Positions 14,726-22,336 of a DNA stretch of 24,335 nucleotides are shown in pieces. Source of the DNA: Oscillospiraceae bacterium. Lineage in GTDB: Bacteria; Bacillota_A; Clostridia; Oscillospirales; Oscillospiraceae. Within the stretch, counting starts at the first letter, position 1, and the number at the start of each line of letters is the position of its first letter. The notes below the pieces were generated by a model that saw only the letters and a program-made list of their open reading frames with translations, ran no database searches and was not told where the DNA came from. Location of the stretch: positions 1 to 24,335 of the forward strand of contig JAFUPG010000011.1 of assembly GCA_017481325.1 (NCBI GenBank), read 5' to 3'. The translations under genes and the position numbers were made by a program.

Positions 14726-17203
14726 CTATGCGGTGACGATGGAATCCGCCTTCTGCAGACCCAGCTGCTTCACGGCATCCTCACGCATTTTATACTTCAG
14801 AATTTTGCCCGCCACGTTCATGGGGAAACTGTCCACAAAGGACACATAGCGGGGCACCTTGTGCTTTGCCATATGCTCCAGCACGTACTGCTTCATCTCC
14901 TGCTCGGTCATCTCCTCGCCCTGCTTCAGGATGATGCAGGCCATGATCTCCTCGCCGTACTGCTCATCGGGCACGCCGATGACCTGGACGTCGGAGACCT
15001 TGGGATGGGTGTAGATGAATTCCTCGATCTCCTTGGGGTATATGTTCTCGCCGCCACGGATGATCATATCCTTCAGACGGCCGGTGATGCGGTAGTTGCC
15101 CTCGGGGGTGCGGCAGGCCAGGTCACCGGTGTGGAGCCAGCCTTCCTTGTCGATGGCGGCAGCGGTGGCACGGGGCATCTTGTAGTAGCCCTTCATAATA
15201 TTGTAGCCACGGGCCACAAATTCACCGGTCACATTGTCCGGGCAGTCCAGACCGGTCTCGGGGTCAACGATCTTGCACTGGATCTCGGGAAGAGCACGTC
15301 CCACCGTAGCCACACGAACCTCCAGGGGGTCATCGGTGGAGCTCATGGTACAGCCGGGGGAGGCCTCGGTCTGGCCGTAGACAATGGTGATCTCCTTCAT
15401 GTGCATCTTGTTCACCACATCCTGCATGACGGAGATGGGACAGGGAGAGCCGGCCATAATGCCGGTGCGCATATAGGAAAAATCGGTCTTGGGGAAATCG
15501 GCATGCTCCAGCATGGCGATAAACATGGTGGGAACGCCGTGGAAGGCGGTGATCCGCTCCTGATTAATGCAGGCCAGAGAGGGCTTGGGGGAGAAATAGG
15601 GCAGGGGGAAGATGGTGGCGGCATGGGTCATGGAGGCGGTCATAGCCAGCACCATGCCGAAGCAGTGGAACATGGGGACCTGGATCATCATGCGGTCAGC
15701 GGTGGACAGATCCATGCGGTCACCGATGCACTTGCCGTTGTTGACGATATTATAGTGGGTGAGCATGACACCCTTGGGGAAGCCCGTGGTGCCGGAGGTG
15801 TACTGCATATTGCAAACGTCGTGGACATCCACCCCTGCTGCCATGCGCAGCACTTCCTCCCTGGGGACACGGTTTTTCCGTGCCAGCGCCTGCTCCCAGG
15901 TCATGCAGCCAGCCATGGTGAAGCCCAGAGTGATCACATTGCGCAGGAAGGGCAGCCGCTTGGCTCTCAGAGGAGCGCCGACCTTGGTGCTTGCCAACTC
16001 GGGGCAGAGCTCCTTGATGATGCCGGCATAGTCGGAGTCACGGTAGTTCTCCATCATAATGAGGGTGTGGGTATCGGACTGGCGCAGCAGATACTCCGCC
16101 TCGTGGATCTTGTAGGCGGTGTTCACCGTCACCAGCACACCGCCGATCTTGGTCACCGCCCAGAAGGCGATATACCACTGGGGCAGGTTGGAGGCCCAAA
16201 CCGCCACATGGCTGCCGGGTCTGACACCCATATCAATGAGCGCCCGGGCGAAATCATCCACATCATCCCGGAACTGGCTGTAGGTACGGGTATAATTTAA
16301 AGTTGTATACTTAATGGCCAGCTGGTCGGGGAACTGGGCGACCACGCTGTCCAGCACCTGGGAGAAGGTCTTCTCAATGAGGGCATCCTTCTTCCAGAGA
16401 AACTGACCCTTGCCGTCCCGGCTGTAGTAGAGGCTGGCCTTGGCCTTGGAGGGGTCTTTATAGCGGGACATGAAATTGACGAAATGGGTAAATACCGGAT
16501 CCATATCCCCCAGCTCCTCTGCCCAGGCAGGATCCCACTCCAGGCTGACAAAGCCACTGTAATTGACGGAGCGCAGGGCATCCATCACCTCGCCCATGGG
16601 GAGCTTGCCCTCGCCCAGGAGACAGTAGCTGTCCTTATCGGTGGCATCCTTCACATGGACATGGCGGACGAAAGCGCCCAGGTTGCGGATGGTGTCCTCC
16701 GGACTCTCGCCGCAGACGTGATAAGGCTGATGCACATCCCACAGAGCGCCCAGATTGTCGCTGGAGAAAAGACCCAGCAGATCCCGCAGCTTTGCGGTGT
16801 CAGCGAAGGCACCCACGGTCTCAATGAGCAGGGTGATGCCGTTCTGCTCCGCCTTGTTCAGGGCGGCATAGAGGAAATTCTTGGTAGTAGTGAAGGCGTT
16901 TTCGCTCTCGGCGGCACGAAGCCGCAGGAAGGGGATACGCAGCTTCTGCATGACGGTGGTGGCCTCGTCCAGCTCCTGCAGTGCGGCGGCGCACTGGGCG
17001 GCCACGCCCACATCCGCCGTCAGATCCAGACAGGGAACCGTCAGCTTCAGGGCGATGAGGCTGTGGTACAGGGAACCCAGATTCTCGCCCTCGGTTTCGG
17101 CAATGCTGTGGAGCTCTAAGCCCTTAAAGCCGTATTTGGCTGCGGTTTCCATTTTTTCACGGAAACTTCCGGGCCAGTAATTGGTAGAGAAGGAGAGTTT
17201 CAT
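14726..17203 (-). CDS. Sugar-isomerase-like TIM barrel fused to an AMP-forming acyl-CoA synthetase
   Basis: The protein has 825 residues. Residues 1 to about 250 are a xylose-isomerase-like TIM barrel (sugar phosphate isomerase/epimerase family). The likely metal ligands are Glu128 (IETVG), Asp156 (WDVHQP), the histidines of HVHVKD at 181-186, and Glu222 (SLEWDP). Residues about 275-825 are an acyl-CoA synthetase of the FadD/AcsA type, with YTSGTTGFPKG near 467-477, YGQTEASPG, LHTGDLA, GRLKDMIIRGGENIYPKEIE and a C-terminal VAGKILKYKMR with the catalytic lysine. The frame is continuous across the junction, so the fusion looks real. The ATG overlaps the LeuA-like stop by four bases, with GAGGAGG upstream. 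A joint substrate, a hydroxy or sugar-like acid, is possible but unproven. Confidence 0.88.
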   Translation of the reverse strand: MKLSFSTNYWPGSFREKMETAAKYGFKGLELHSIAETEGENLGSLYHSLIALKLTVPCLDLTADVGVAAQCAAALQELDEATTVMQKLRIPFLRLRAAESENAFTTTKNFLYAALNKAEQNGITLLIETVGAFADTAKLRDLLGLFSSDNLGALWDVHQPYHVCGESPEDTIRNLGAFVRHVHVKDATDKDSYCLLGEGKLPMGEVMDALRSVNYSGFVSLEWDPAWAEELGDMDPVFTHFVNFMSRYKDPSKAKASLYYSRDGKGQFLWKKDALIEKTFSQVLDSVVAQFPDQLAIKYTTLNYTRTYSQFRDDVDDFARALIDMGVRPGSHVAVWASNLPQWYIAFWAVTKIGGVLVTVNTAYKIHEAEYLLRQSDTHTLIMMENYRDSDYAGIIKELCPELASTKVGAPLRAKRLPFLRNVITLGFTMAGCMTWEQALARKNRVPREEVLRMAAGVDVHDVCNMQYTSGTTGFPKGVMLTHYNIVNNGKCIGDRMDLSTADRMMIQVPMFHCFGMVLAMTASMTHAATIFPLPYFSPKPSLACINQERITAFHGVPTMFIAMLEHADFPKTDFSYMRTGIMAGSPCPISVMQDVVNKMHMKEITIVYGQTEASPGCTMSSTDDPLEVRVATVGRALPEIQCKIVDPETGLDCPDNVTGEFVARGYNIMKGYYKMPRATAAAIDKEGWLHTGDLACRTPEGNYRITGRLKDMIIRGGENIYPKEIEEFIYTHPKVSDVQVIGVPDEQYGEEIMACIILKQGEEMTEQEMKQYVLEHMAKHKVPRYVSFVDSFPMNVAGKILKYKMREDAVKQLGLQKADSIVTA

Positions 17204-18609
17204 TCCGCTGCCTCCTCATAGACGATCTTGTTCAATGCGCTGAGATAAGCACGGATACTGGCACCGATGATGTCTGTGGAGATGCCACGGCCACCGTAGA
17301 GCTTGCTCTCCCAGCGGAGCTTTACCAGAGCCTCACCCACGGCCTCACGGCCCTCGGTGACGGACTGGATCTGGAAATCATCCAGGTCATAGTGATGGCC
17401 CACAATGCCCTCCACCGCACGGAAGGCGGCATCAATGGGGCCGTCGCCCAGGCTGATGCCCTGGAGCAGCTTGCCGTCCTTCTCCACCTCGATCTGGGCA
17501 GAGGCGCTCATGACGTTACCGCTGTTGATCATATAGGACTTCAGACGATAGGTGGGAGCCACCTGCAAAGCGGTGCTTGCCACGATGGCATCCAGCTCCT
17601 TGGAGCTGACCGCCTTCTTCCGGGCAACACGGCAGAAGCTCTCGTAGACATGAGCCATGTCCTCTTCCGTCAGGTCGTAGCCCAGCTGCTTCACGCAGGC
17701 GGCCACGGTGGCGGCATCGTCCCCGTTTTGCAGCAGGATCTCTGCCTGCTCGCCGGCCACGGTGGCAGCGGCGGACAAACCGCTCTGACGGGCACAGAGC
17801 ATGGAGGTGATCTTGTTCTCGGTCTGGGCCAGCACGGTGCAGTTCACATCGCACTTCAGCCCCAGAGAGTCCCCACGGAGCTGCAGGGTGTCCGTGATGG
17901 CATTGGGCTTGGGCAGCTCCTCACCGGAGACGGCGGTCTTAAAGAGGGTAGCGCCTGCCTTGGCGGCGGCGATCATGCAGGCGGAGGCCATGTGCATTTT
18001 CTCGCTGCAGGCAAAGCCCAGGGTGGCGTTCTTCAGCCCGGGCAGCTTCTCATAGAGCCTGCCGATGAGGGCGGCGATCTCCTCGGGCAGCAGCGTACCT
18101 GCGCTGTCAGACAGGGAGATGATGGTTGCACCGGAATTCAGAGCGGCATCAATGGCAGCAACAAGGAACTCCTCCTCACTGCGGGTGGCATCCTGTGCCA
18201 CAAACTCCACTTCCTTGCTGACCTTGGCGGCCTCTGCCACCAGAGCGGAGATCTTAGCCAGCAGTTGGGCAGGCTTTGCGCCGCCTAAGTAAACCATCTG
18301 CACCGTAGAGGTGGGGAAGGCCAGCTGAATTCTGGCACGCTTGGCCTCCTTCATGGCCTCGCCGCAGGCGGCAATGGCGGCTGCATCATTTTCGCAGCGG
18401 CAGCACAGAGCGGCATTTTGCAGCAGAGGGGCAGCGGTTTTCAGTAGTAGCTTATGGGCCTTGTTGGCAGATAGAATGTTTAGTTCAACAGCGTCGATGC
18501 AAAGTCGATCCAGCTCCTTGATGATCTCGATCTTCTCACGGAAGCCGGGAGCAGTCTGACCCTGGGCAGGCAGACGGAGCGTACAATCGGTCAAATGGAT
18601 GGTTTTCAT
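17200..18609 (-). CDS. LeuA-like protein (2-isopropylmalate synthase family) lacking the usual metal ligands
   Basis: The protein has 469 residues. Residues about 1-290 align with the HMGL-like TIM barrel of 2-isopropylmalate synthase and residues about 345-469 with its C-terminal regulatory (LeuA dimer) domain, including GPIDAAFRAVEGI and GRGISTDIIGASIRAYLSALN. The hallmark DTTLRDGEQ is DCTLRLPAQ: Arg12 is kept, but the metal-binding Asp is Leu13. The HxHDD motif is replaced by ACSEK (residues 200-204), so both metal His are gone, while Asn236 may match the GN ligand. It therefore probably does not catalyse the standard aldol condensation; it may be a regulatory or repurposed paralogue. The ATG has AAAGGAG upstream and its own promoter. 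Confidence 0.85.
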   Translation of the reverse strand: MKTIHLTDCTLRLPAQGQTAPGFREKIEIIKELDRLCIDAVELNILSANKAHKLLLKTAAPLLQNAALCCRCENDAAAIAACGEAMKEAKRARIQLAFPTSTVQMVYLGGAKPAQLLAKISALVAEAAKVSKEVEFVAQDATRSEEEFLVAAIDAALNSGATIISLSDSAGTLLPEEIAALIGRLYEKLPGLKNATLGFACSEKMHMASACMIAAAKAGATLFKTAVSGEELPKPNAITDTLQLRGDSLGLKCDVNCTVLAQTENKITSMLCARQSGLSAAATVAGEQAEILLQNGDDAATVAACVKQLGYDLTEEDMAHVYESFCRVARKKAVSSKELDAIVASTALQVAPTYRLKSYMINSGNVMSASAQIEVEKDGKLLQGISLGDGPIDAAFRAVEGIVGHHYDLDDFQIQSVTEGREAVGEALVKLRWESKLYGGRGISTDIIGASIRAYLSALNKIVYEEAAE

Positions 18610-18657
18610 AGTATTCTCTCCTTTGCATCGCTAATTTAATGCGATAAAGTTCCTATA

Positions 18658-18686
18658 AGTTTAGCACAGGATAATCCCTGTTTCAA
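18658..18686 (-). promoter_or_regulatory. Promoter of the LeuA-like three-gene unit, with a palindrome in the spacer
   Basis: TTGAAA (18686-18681), 17-base spacer, TAAACT (18663-18658). An inverted repeat ACAGG-N6-CCTGT (18666-18681) fills the spacer and may be an operator. A second one, ATCGC-N9-GCGAT (18627-18645), lies in the short leader. No T-box is present here. Confidence 0.65.
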
Positions 18687-18764
18687 GTATTAATTCAATG
18701 GTTTTTGAATTTTTGTCAAATTGTATAGGCCGGGGCATCAACAGAGCAAAGATTTTCAACGTTA

Positions 18765-19517
18765 TTAAGACAGCGATACCCCTTTGTCCAAAAACGCCTG
18801 AAATCCCCGTAGCATCAGGGCCTTATCCTGCTTTTCGTAGTAGCAATGTAAAGAGTTGGGCAGGGGGGTGATTTGGATCTTCCCATTGCGCTTCAGATAT
18901 TTCACGGATTTCATGGAAACCAGCTCGTCCTTCACAGAGGGAAAGGCGTAGACGGGAATTTGCAGCTTCGGGATCTCCTTTCGGGTTCGGCGGATTTTGC
19001 GAAACAGCTCCAAAAATCGGGGAATCCAGCGGATGTAATGGAAGGGATTCCTGGAAATCGGAAAGCCAAGACTCTCCTTCATAGCCCGTGCGATCTCGTC
19101 CTTGGGACGAATGCGGTCAAAATAGATCCGGAAGGTGGAGGAGAACATTCGTGGACGGACAAAGACCTTTAAGGGCGGCGCTAAAAGAAATAACCCGGCG
19201 ATCTTTTCATTCTTTGCAGCGTGGCAAACGGAGAACAGCGTGCCCATGGAATGCCCCACCAGATAGAGCTTTTCATGACTTTCGCTCAGATCATTCACAG
19301 CCTGCTGCACCTGTGCCGCCCATTTCTCCATGGAGCTGCGGCCGAAATCACGGACACTTTTCCCATGTCCGTCCAAAAGCAGCGCCCGAACGCTGATGTC
19401 CTTCGGCACCATTGCAATTAGATCGTCAAAATGCCTCGGCGTGCTGACGATCCCGTGGAGAAACAGCATGGCAACCCTCGCCCCGGGAACAATACGACAG
19501 TATTCCTGATGATCCAT
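18765..19517 (-). CDS. Alpha/beta-fold serine hydrolase (esterase/lysophospholipase-like)
   Basis: This 250-residue protein has an oxyanion HG at 21-22, the nucleophile elbow GHSMG with Ser90, Asp197 (SVKDELVS) and His224 (NSLHCYYE), giving a complete Ser-Asp-His triad. No signal peptide is seen, so it is probably cytoplasmic. Residues about 100-180 form a basic cap-like region. The ATG at 19517 is preceded by AGGCGGTG; an upstream in-frame start at 19538 precedes that site and is less likely. The substrate is unknown. It is transcribed towards the LeuA-like gene but separated from it by about 155 bases and a separate promoter, so a shared role is not implied. Confidence 0.85.
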   Translation of the reverse strand: MDHQEYCRIVPGARVAMLFLHGIVSTPRHFDDLIAMVPKDISVRALLLDGHGKSVRDFGRSSMEKWAAQVQQAVNDLSESHEKLYLVGHSMGTLFSVCHAAKNEKIAGLFLLAPPLKVFVRPRMFSSTFRIYFDRIRPKDEIARAMKESLGFPISRNPFHYIRWIPRFLELFRKIRRTRKEIPKLQIPVYAFPSVKDELVSMKSVKYLKRNGKIQITPLPNSLHCYYEKQDKALMLRGFQAFLDKGVSLS

Positions 19518-19538
19518 ACTTTCACCGCCTTTCAACAT

Positions 19539-19568
19539 AGTATAGCACAGAGGAAAAGCCCCTGTAAA
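19539..19568 (-). promoter_or_regulatory. Promoter of the alpha/beta hydrolase gene
   Basis: TTTACA (19568-19563), 18-base spacer and TATACT (19544-19539) with a TGC extended -10 on the minus strand. It lies back to back with the promoter of the divergent gene at 19650. Confidence 0.65.
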
Positions 19569-19574
19569 GAAAAA

Positions 19575-19590
19575 ACAGCCCCAGGGCTGT
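19575..19590. other. Palindrome between two divergent promoters
   Basis: ACAGCC-CCAG-GGCTGT. Read on the minus strand it is followed by six T, so it may be a small terminator against antisense transcription, or an operator between the two promoters. Confidence 0.5.
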
Positions 19591-19607
19591 GATTTGCCGT
19601 TAAGCTA

Positions 19608-19616
19608 TGGTATAAT
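19608..19616 (+). promoter_or_regulatory. Extended -10 promoter of the 500-residue gene
   Basis: TGG-TATAAT at 19608-19616 is a consensus extended -10. No good -35 is present at the usual distance. Confidence 0.5.
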
Positions 19617-19649
19617 GGAGCAAAGCTGCCGCAAAAGGGAGGCATCCTG

Positions 19650-21152
19650 ATGTTTTGTTACGAGGATTTCAAAAAACTGCCCATCGACCATTCTGCTGTC
19701 GGGTTAATACAACAGGAAAGCTACGAGCGCTACTTCTGCACGCCGGAGCAGGCCAAGATCATCGGCTGTGCCGGGGTGGACGGCATTCATTACTGCACGA
19801 TTCCTCATTTCGGTGAGATGATCTTTGCCATCAGCCCCATGAATTTCGGGGACTATGTCCATCCTATCGCCCGCAATTTTGAGGATCTGCTGCGGATGCT
19901 CCTGTACTGTGGGGATATGGCTGCTCTGGAGCAGTGCTATGCATGGGACGAGGAGCAGTTCAAGGCATTCCTGCTGGACTGTCCGCCCACGGAGCAGCAG
20001 CGACCGGTTCTGGCAATCATCAAAGAGGCATCCGGCCTGATGCCCATGGAGAATACTTTCACATATATCAAGGAATTGCAGAACGGCTTTGATCTCTCTC
20101 AGATCCCCTACAGCGAGGATTATTACGACGAAGACATGAATCCGGCCGCACCGCCCAAACCCTCGGAGTGGAAAGTCACCTATGAAGGCGGCTTTTGGAG
20201 CAGAGAGGGTGAGGGCGGCAGGGAAGTCCCCGTTCAAAAAAGCTTTTTCTGGGGCGAGGAGCGGTGGTATATTCCTGCGCTCTATCTCTGCCCGGAGGGG
20301 CTGGTCATTGACTATTGCACAGAGGTGGAGCCCCATAAAGTGAAGGCTTTCATTGAGAAATGGGATCTGCTCCACGAGGCGCAGAATCATTATACCCCTC
20401 AGCAGCAGGCGCAGATGCAGCAAGAGCACCCCCTGCGGATGGAATTTTCGGGAAGAATCATCCTGAATTCCGAGAAGCTGCACCAGGCGTATGGTGGCCG
20501 CCTGACCTGGATTCCCTCATCCTGTGTCCCGGAGCGGCTTCGTCCAAGGGACGAGGCACAGCAGCTTCTGCAGCACTATGGGCTGGATGAGAGCCGTGCC
20601 TGGGCCTTCCATCGCCAAAGCTATCCACGGCAAGGCTTGGAGGAGCAGGCGCTCCGGGGATTGAAGATCCATATGGAGCGGCTGCGGGAACATATCTCCG
20701 GTCAGTGCTTCCTGACTCCGCCGGTAGGGGAGAGCATCACCATAAATCATCCGCTCACCGGGAAAACCTACCTGCTGACAGTGATGGAAGCAGAGCCTCA
20801 GGAGCTGCCGGAACGGATATTTCCTGATCCAAATATGGAGCATCCACGCAGCTTTCTATCCCTGACCTACGCTCTGCAGCCGGAGCATTCCGGCTTCCTG
20901 CTGCGGGATTGTGCCGAGGGAGATCCGCCCAGACGGAGACAAAGCAAGCCCACACAGCCGGAGAACCCCGAGGCCGCTGCCATCGGGCTCATCGGCGGCG
21001 CAGACGGCCCCGTGGCGGTGTTCGTGGGAGCGAGGACACCTAAGCTTCACGCCGCCGCCTCGTCCTTACACTTTTCGCCACCGAAAGAGGTACAGTGGCA
21101 AGCTGTTTTCTCCGAAAAGCGGCTGGAGGATATCACGGTAGAATTGGAATAA
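19650..21152 (+). CDS. Unrecognised 500-residue protein with a GGADGP motif near its C-terminus
   Basis: This is a large soluble-looking protein with no signal peptide or membrane helix. Residues about 1-110 (PHFGEMIFAISPMNFGDYVHPIARNFEDLLRML in part) resemble SUKH/SMI1-like accessory proteins of Clostridia, but only by general impression. The middle is rich in Glu and Gln and contains several Trp-bearing beta stretches. Residues 445-460, IGLIGGADGPVAVFVG, match the signature of the sodium-pumping decarboxylase beta subunit (GcdB/OadB), yet the protein lacks that family's many membrane helices. A Pro/Arg-rich linker precedes the motif. The ATG has GGGAGG seven bases upstream. Function unknown. 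Confidence 0.75.
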   Translation: MFCYEDFKKLPIDHSAVGLIQQESYERYFCTPEQAKIIGCAGVDGIHYCTIPHFGEMIFAISPMNFGDYVHPIARNFEDLLRMLLYCGDMAALEQCYAWDEEQFKAFLLDCPPTEQQRPVLAIIKEASGLMPMENTFTYIKELQNGFDLSQIPYSEDYYDEDMNPAAPPKPSEWKVTYEGGFWSREGEGGREVPVQKSFFWGEERWYIPALYLCPEGLVIDYCTEVEPHKVKAFIEKWDLLHEAQNHYTPQQQAQMQQEHPLRMEFSGRIILNSEKLHQAYGGRLTWIPSSCVPERLRPRDEAQQLLQHYGLDESRAWAFHRQSYPRQGLEEQALRGLKIHMERLREHISGQCFLTPPVGESITINHPLTGKTYLLTVMEAEPQELPERIFPDPNMEHPRSFLSLTYALQPEHSGFLLRDCAEGDPPRRRQSKPTQPENPEAAAIGLIGGADGPVAVFVGARTPKLHAAASSLHFSPPKEVQWQAVFSEKRLEDITVELE

Positions 21153-21180
21153 GGTGGATATCATATAGAACATATATCAC

Positions 21181-21239
21181 CCGTTCCTTAGGAACGGATA
21201 TCATTGCAAAAAGAGCATTGCTTACGCAATGCTCTTTTT
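21181..21239. terminator. Two-hairpin intergenic element ending in a bidirectional terminator (copy 1)
   Basis: A first hairpin, CCGTTCC-TTA-GGAACGG (21181-21197), is followed by a 14-bp terminator stem (21208-21221 with 21226-21239) with loop TTAC, an A tract before and a T tract after. It serves the plus gene and the convergent minus gene. The terminator part is identical to that at 24173-24204. Confidence 0.85.
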
Positions 21240-21268
21240 GACGGCATAAATGAAATGTAAATTAGCGA

Positions 21269-22246
21269 TTACCAAAGCTCGGGGTGCTTGGAATAGAAGA
21301 AGTCCCAACCGCCGACCTGTTTTAAGGGAGGCGCTTCCTCCATCGCCGGGAAGGGTTTGCGGAGCACTCTGTCTTCCGCACAAACCCAGTACTCGTTACC
21401 GATCGGACAACCGTATGTGCAATGCGCAGCATACTGTCCCACGACCTTACGGGCATGGATGTCGATAATGACATGGACAGTGGAATACCTTACACACAAA
21501 TAGCGCTTACTGAGATCTGACCAGCACTCAGAGGGACCGTGGGCAGGGGGCTGCCAGGAAGATTCGTTTTCCAAAAGATCAACCAAGGCACCGGTAGAAG
21601 GTCTGTAGATCTGCAGATCTGTTGTAACGATCGCATCGGTACTTTCGAAAAAACCAAGGGGCGATCGATCTCCATCAAAAGACCATTTTGTTTCCCAGGT
21701 CGAGGTATTGCCGGGAGCAATGTCATAAAAGTCATGAAGACGGACGCCGTTTTGGTGAAACTTTTTCCCGCCGACCGTTTCCGTCACTGTTTTGAGCAGA
21801 CACGGAATTCCGGCTTCATTGCAAATAATATCTATGGTAGCACCACAATCCATGTACATATCATGGAACGTCACCTCATGGGTTTGCAGGTCGAGACGGC
21901 TGATAAAGGGAGTCCCTTTCCAATCACCATAGGTATAGGCGAAAGCTTCATCCTGGGAAACGGCCAGCTTTGATGCACTTAGAATATTTTTCGTGTACGG
22001 GGCTGTCCAGATGTCGCTGCCGTCACACAGCCGGATCATATGAAAAACGGCTTTATGGCTACACAAAAGCATTCTGTTACCCGAAAGAAAAGTGATTCTG
22101 CCTGCATAACGCAGATCTTTTCTGCAAGCGACCAGACTGCCGTCGGTTTTGAAGATGAATAACCTGGTTGTGTTGATCACCACATATTCGCCGTTGCAAT
22201 AGATAGAGAACCGGCCTTTGACCTTTTCAAGTTCGCTTTTCTTCAT
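21269..22246 (-). CDS. Unrecognised 325-residue protein, possible beta-propeller-like repeats
   Basis: The sequence has no signal peptide. It has repeated short beta segments of the kind seen in propellers: YCNGEYVVINTTRLFIFKTDG, FLSGNRMLLCSHKAVFHMI-type and later TTDLQIYRPSTG and WSDLSKRYLCVRYSTVHVIID. This suggests, but does not prove, a WD40/YVTN-like fold. Residues vary too much to name a family. The ATG at 22246 has AGGAGG seven bases upstream; the frame extends further to 22312, but that part contains the promoter. Its own strong promoter lies just upstream. The adjacent gene carries an Imm26-like domain, so a toxin-immunity or contact-dependent setting is possible. Confidence 0.75.
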   Translation of the reverse strand: MKKSELEKVKGRFSIYCNGEYVVINTTRLFIFKTDGSLVACRKDLRYAGRITFLSGNRMLLCSHKAVFHMIRLCDGSDIWTAPYTKNILSASKLAVSQDEAFAYTYGDWKGTPFISRLDLQTHEVTFHDMYMDCGATIDIICNEAGIPCLLKTVTETVGGKKFHQNGVRLHDFYDIAPGNTSTWETKWSFDGDRSPLGFFESTDAIVTTDLQIYRPSTGALVDLLENESSWQPPAHGPSECWSDLSKRYLCVRYSTVHVIIDIHARKVVGQYAAHCTYGCPIGNEYWVCAEDRVLRKPFPAMEEAPPLKQVGGWDFFYSKHPELW

Positions 22247-22283
22247 GGCGCATCCTCCTGTCAGGCGAGGGGTTGACAAATGT

Positions 22284-22312
22284 ATTATAGAGGAAATGTT
22301 ATTAAGTGTCAA
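22284..22312 (-). promoter_or_regulatory. Consensus promoter of the propeller-like gene
   Basis: TTGACA (22312-22307), 17-base spacer, TATAAT (22289-22284), a perfect sigma-A match. It lies between the stop of the upstream minus gene (22337) and the start at 22246. Confidence 0.9.
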
Positions 22313-22336
22313 GCGTTCTGCTGCCGACGTTTGGTA

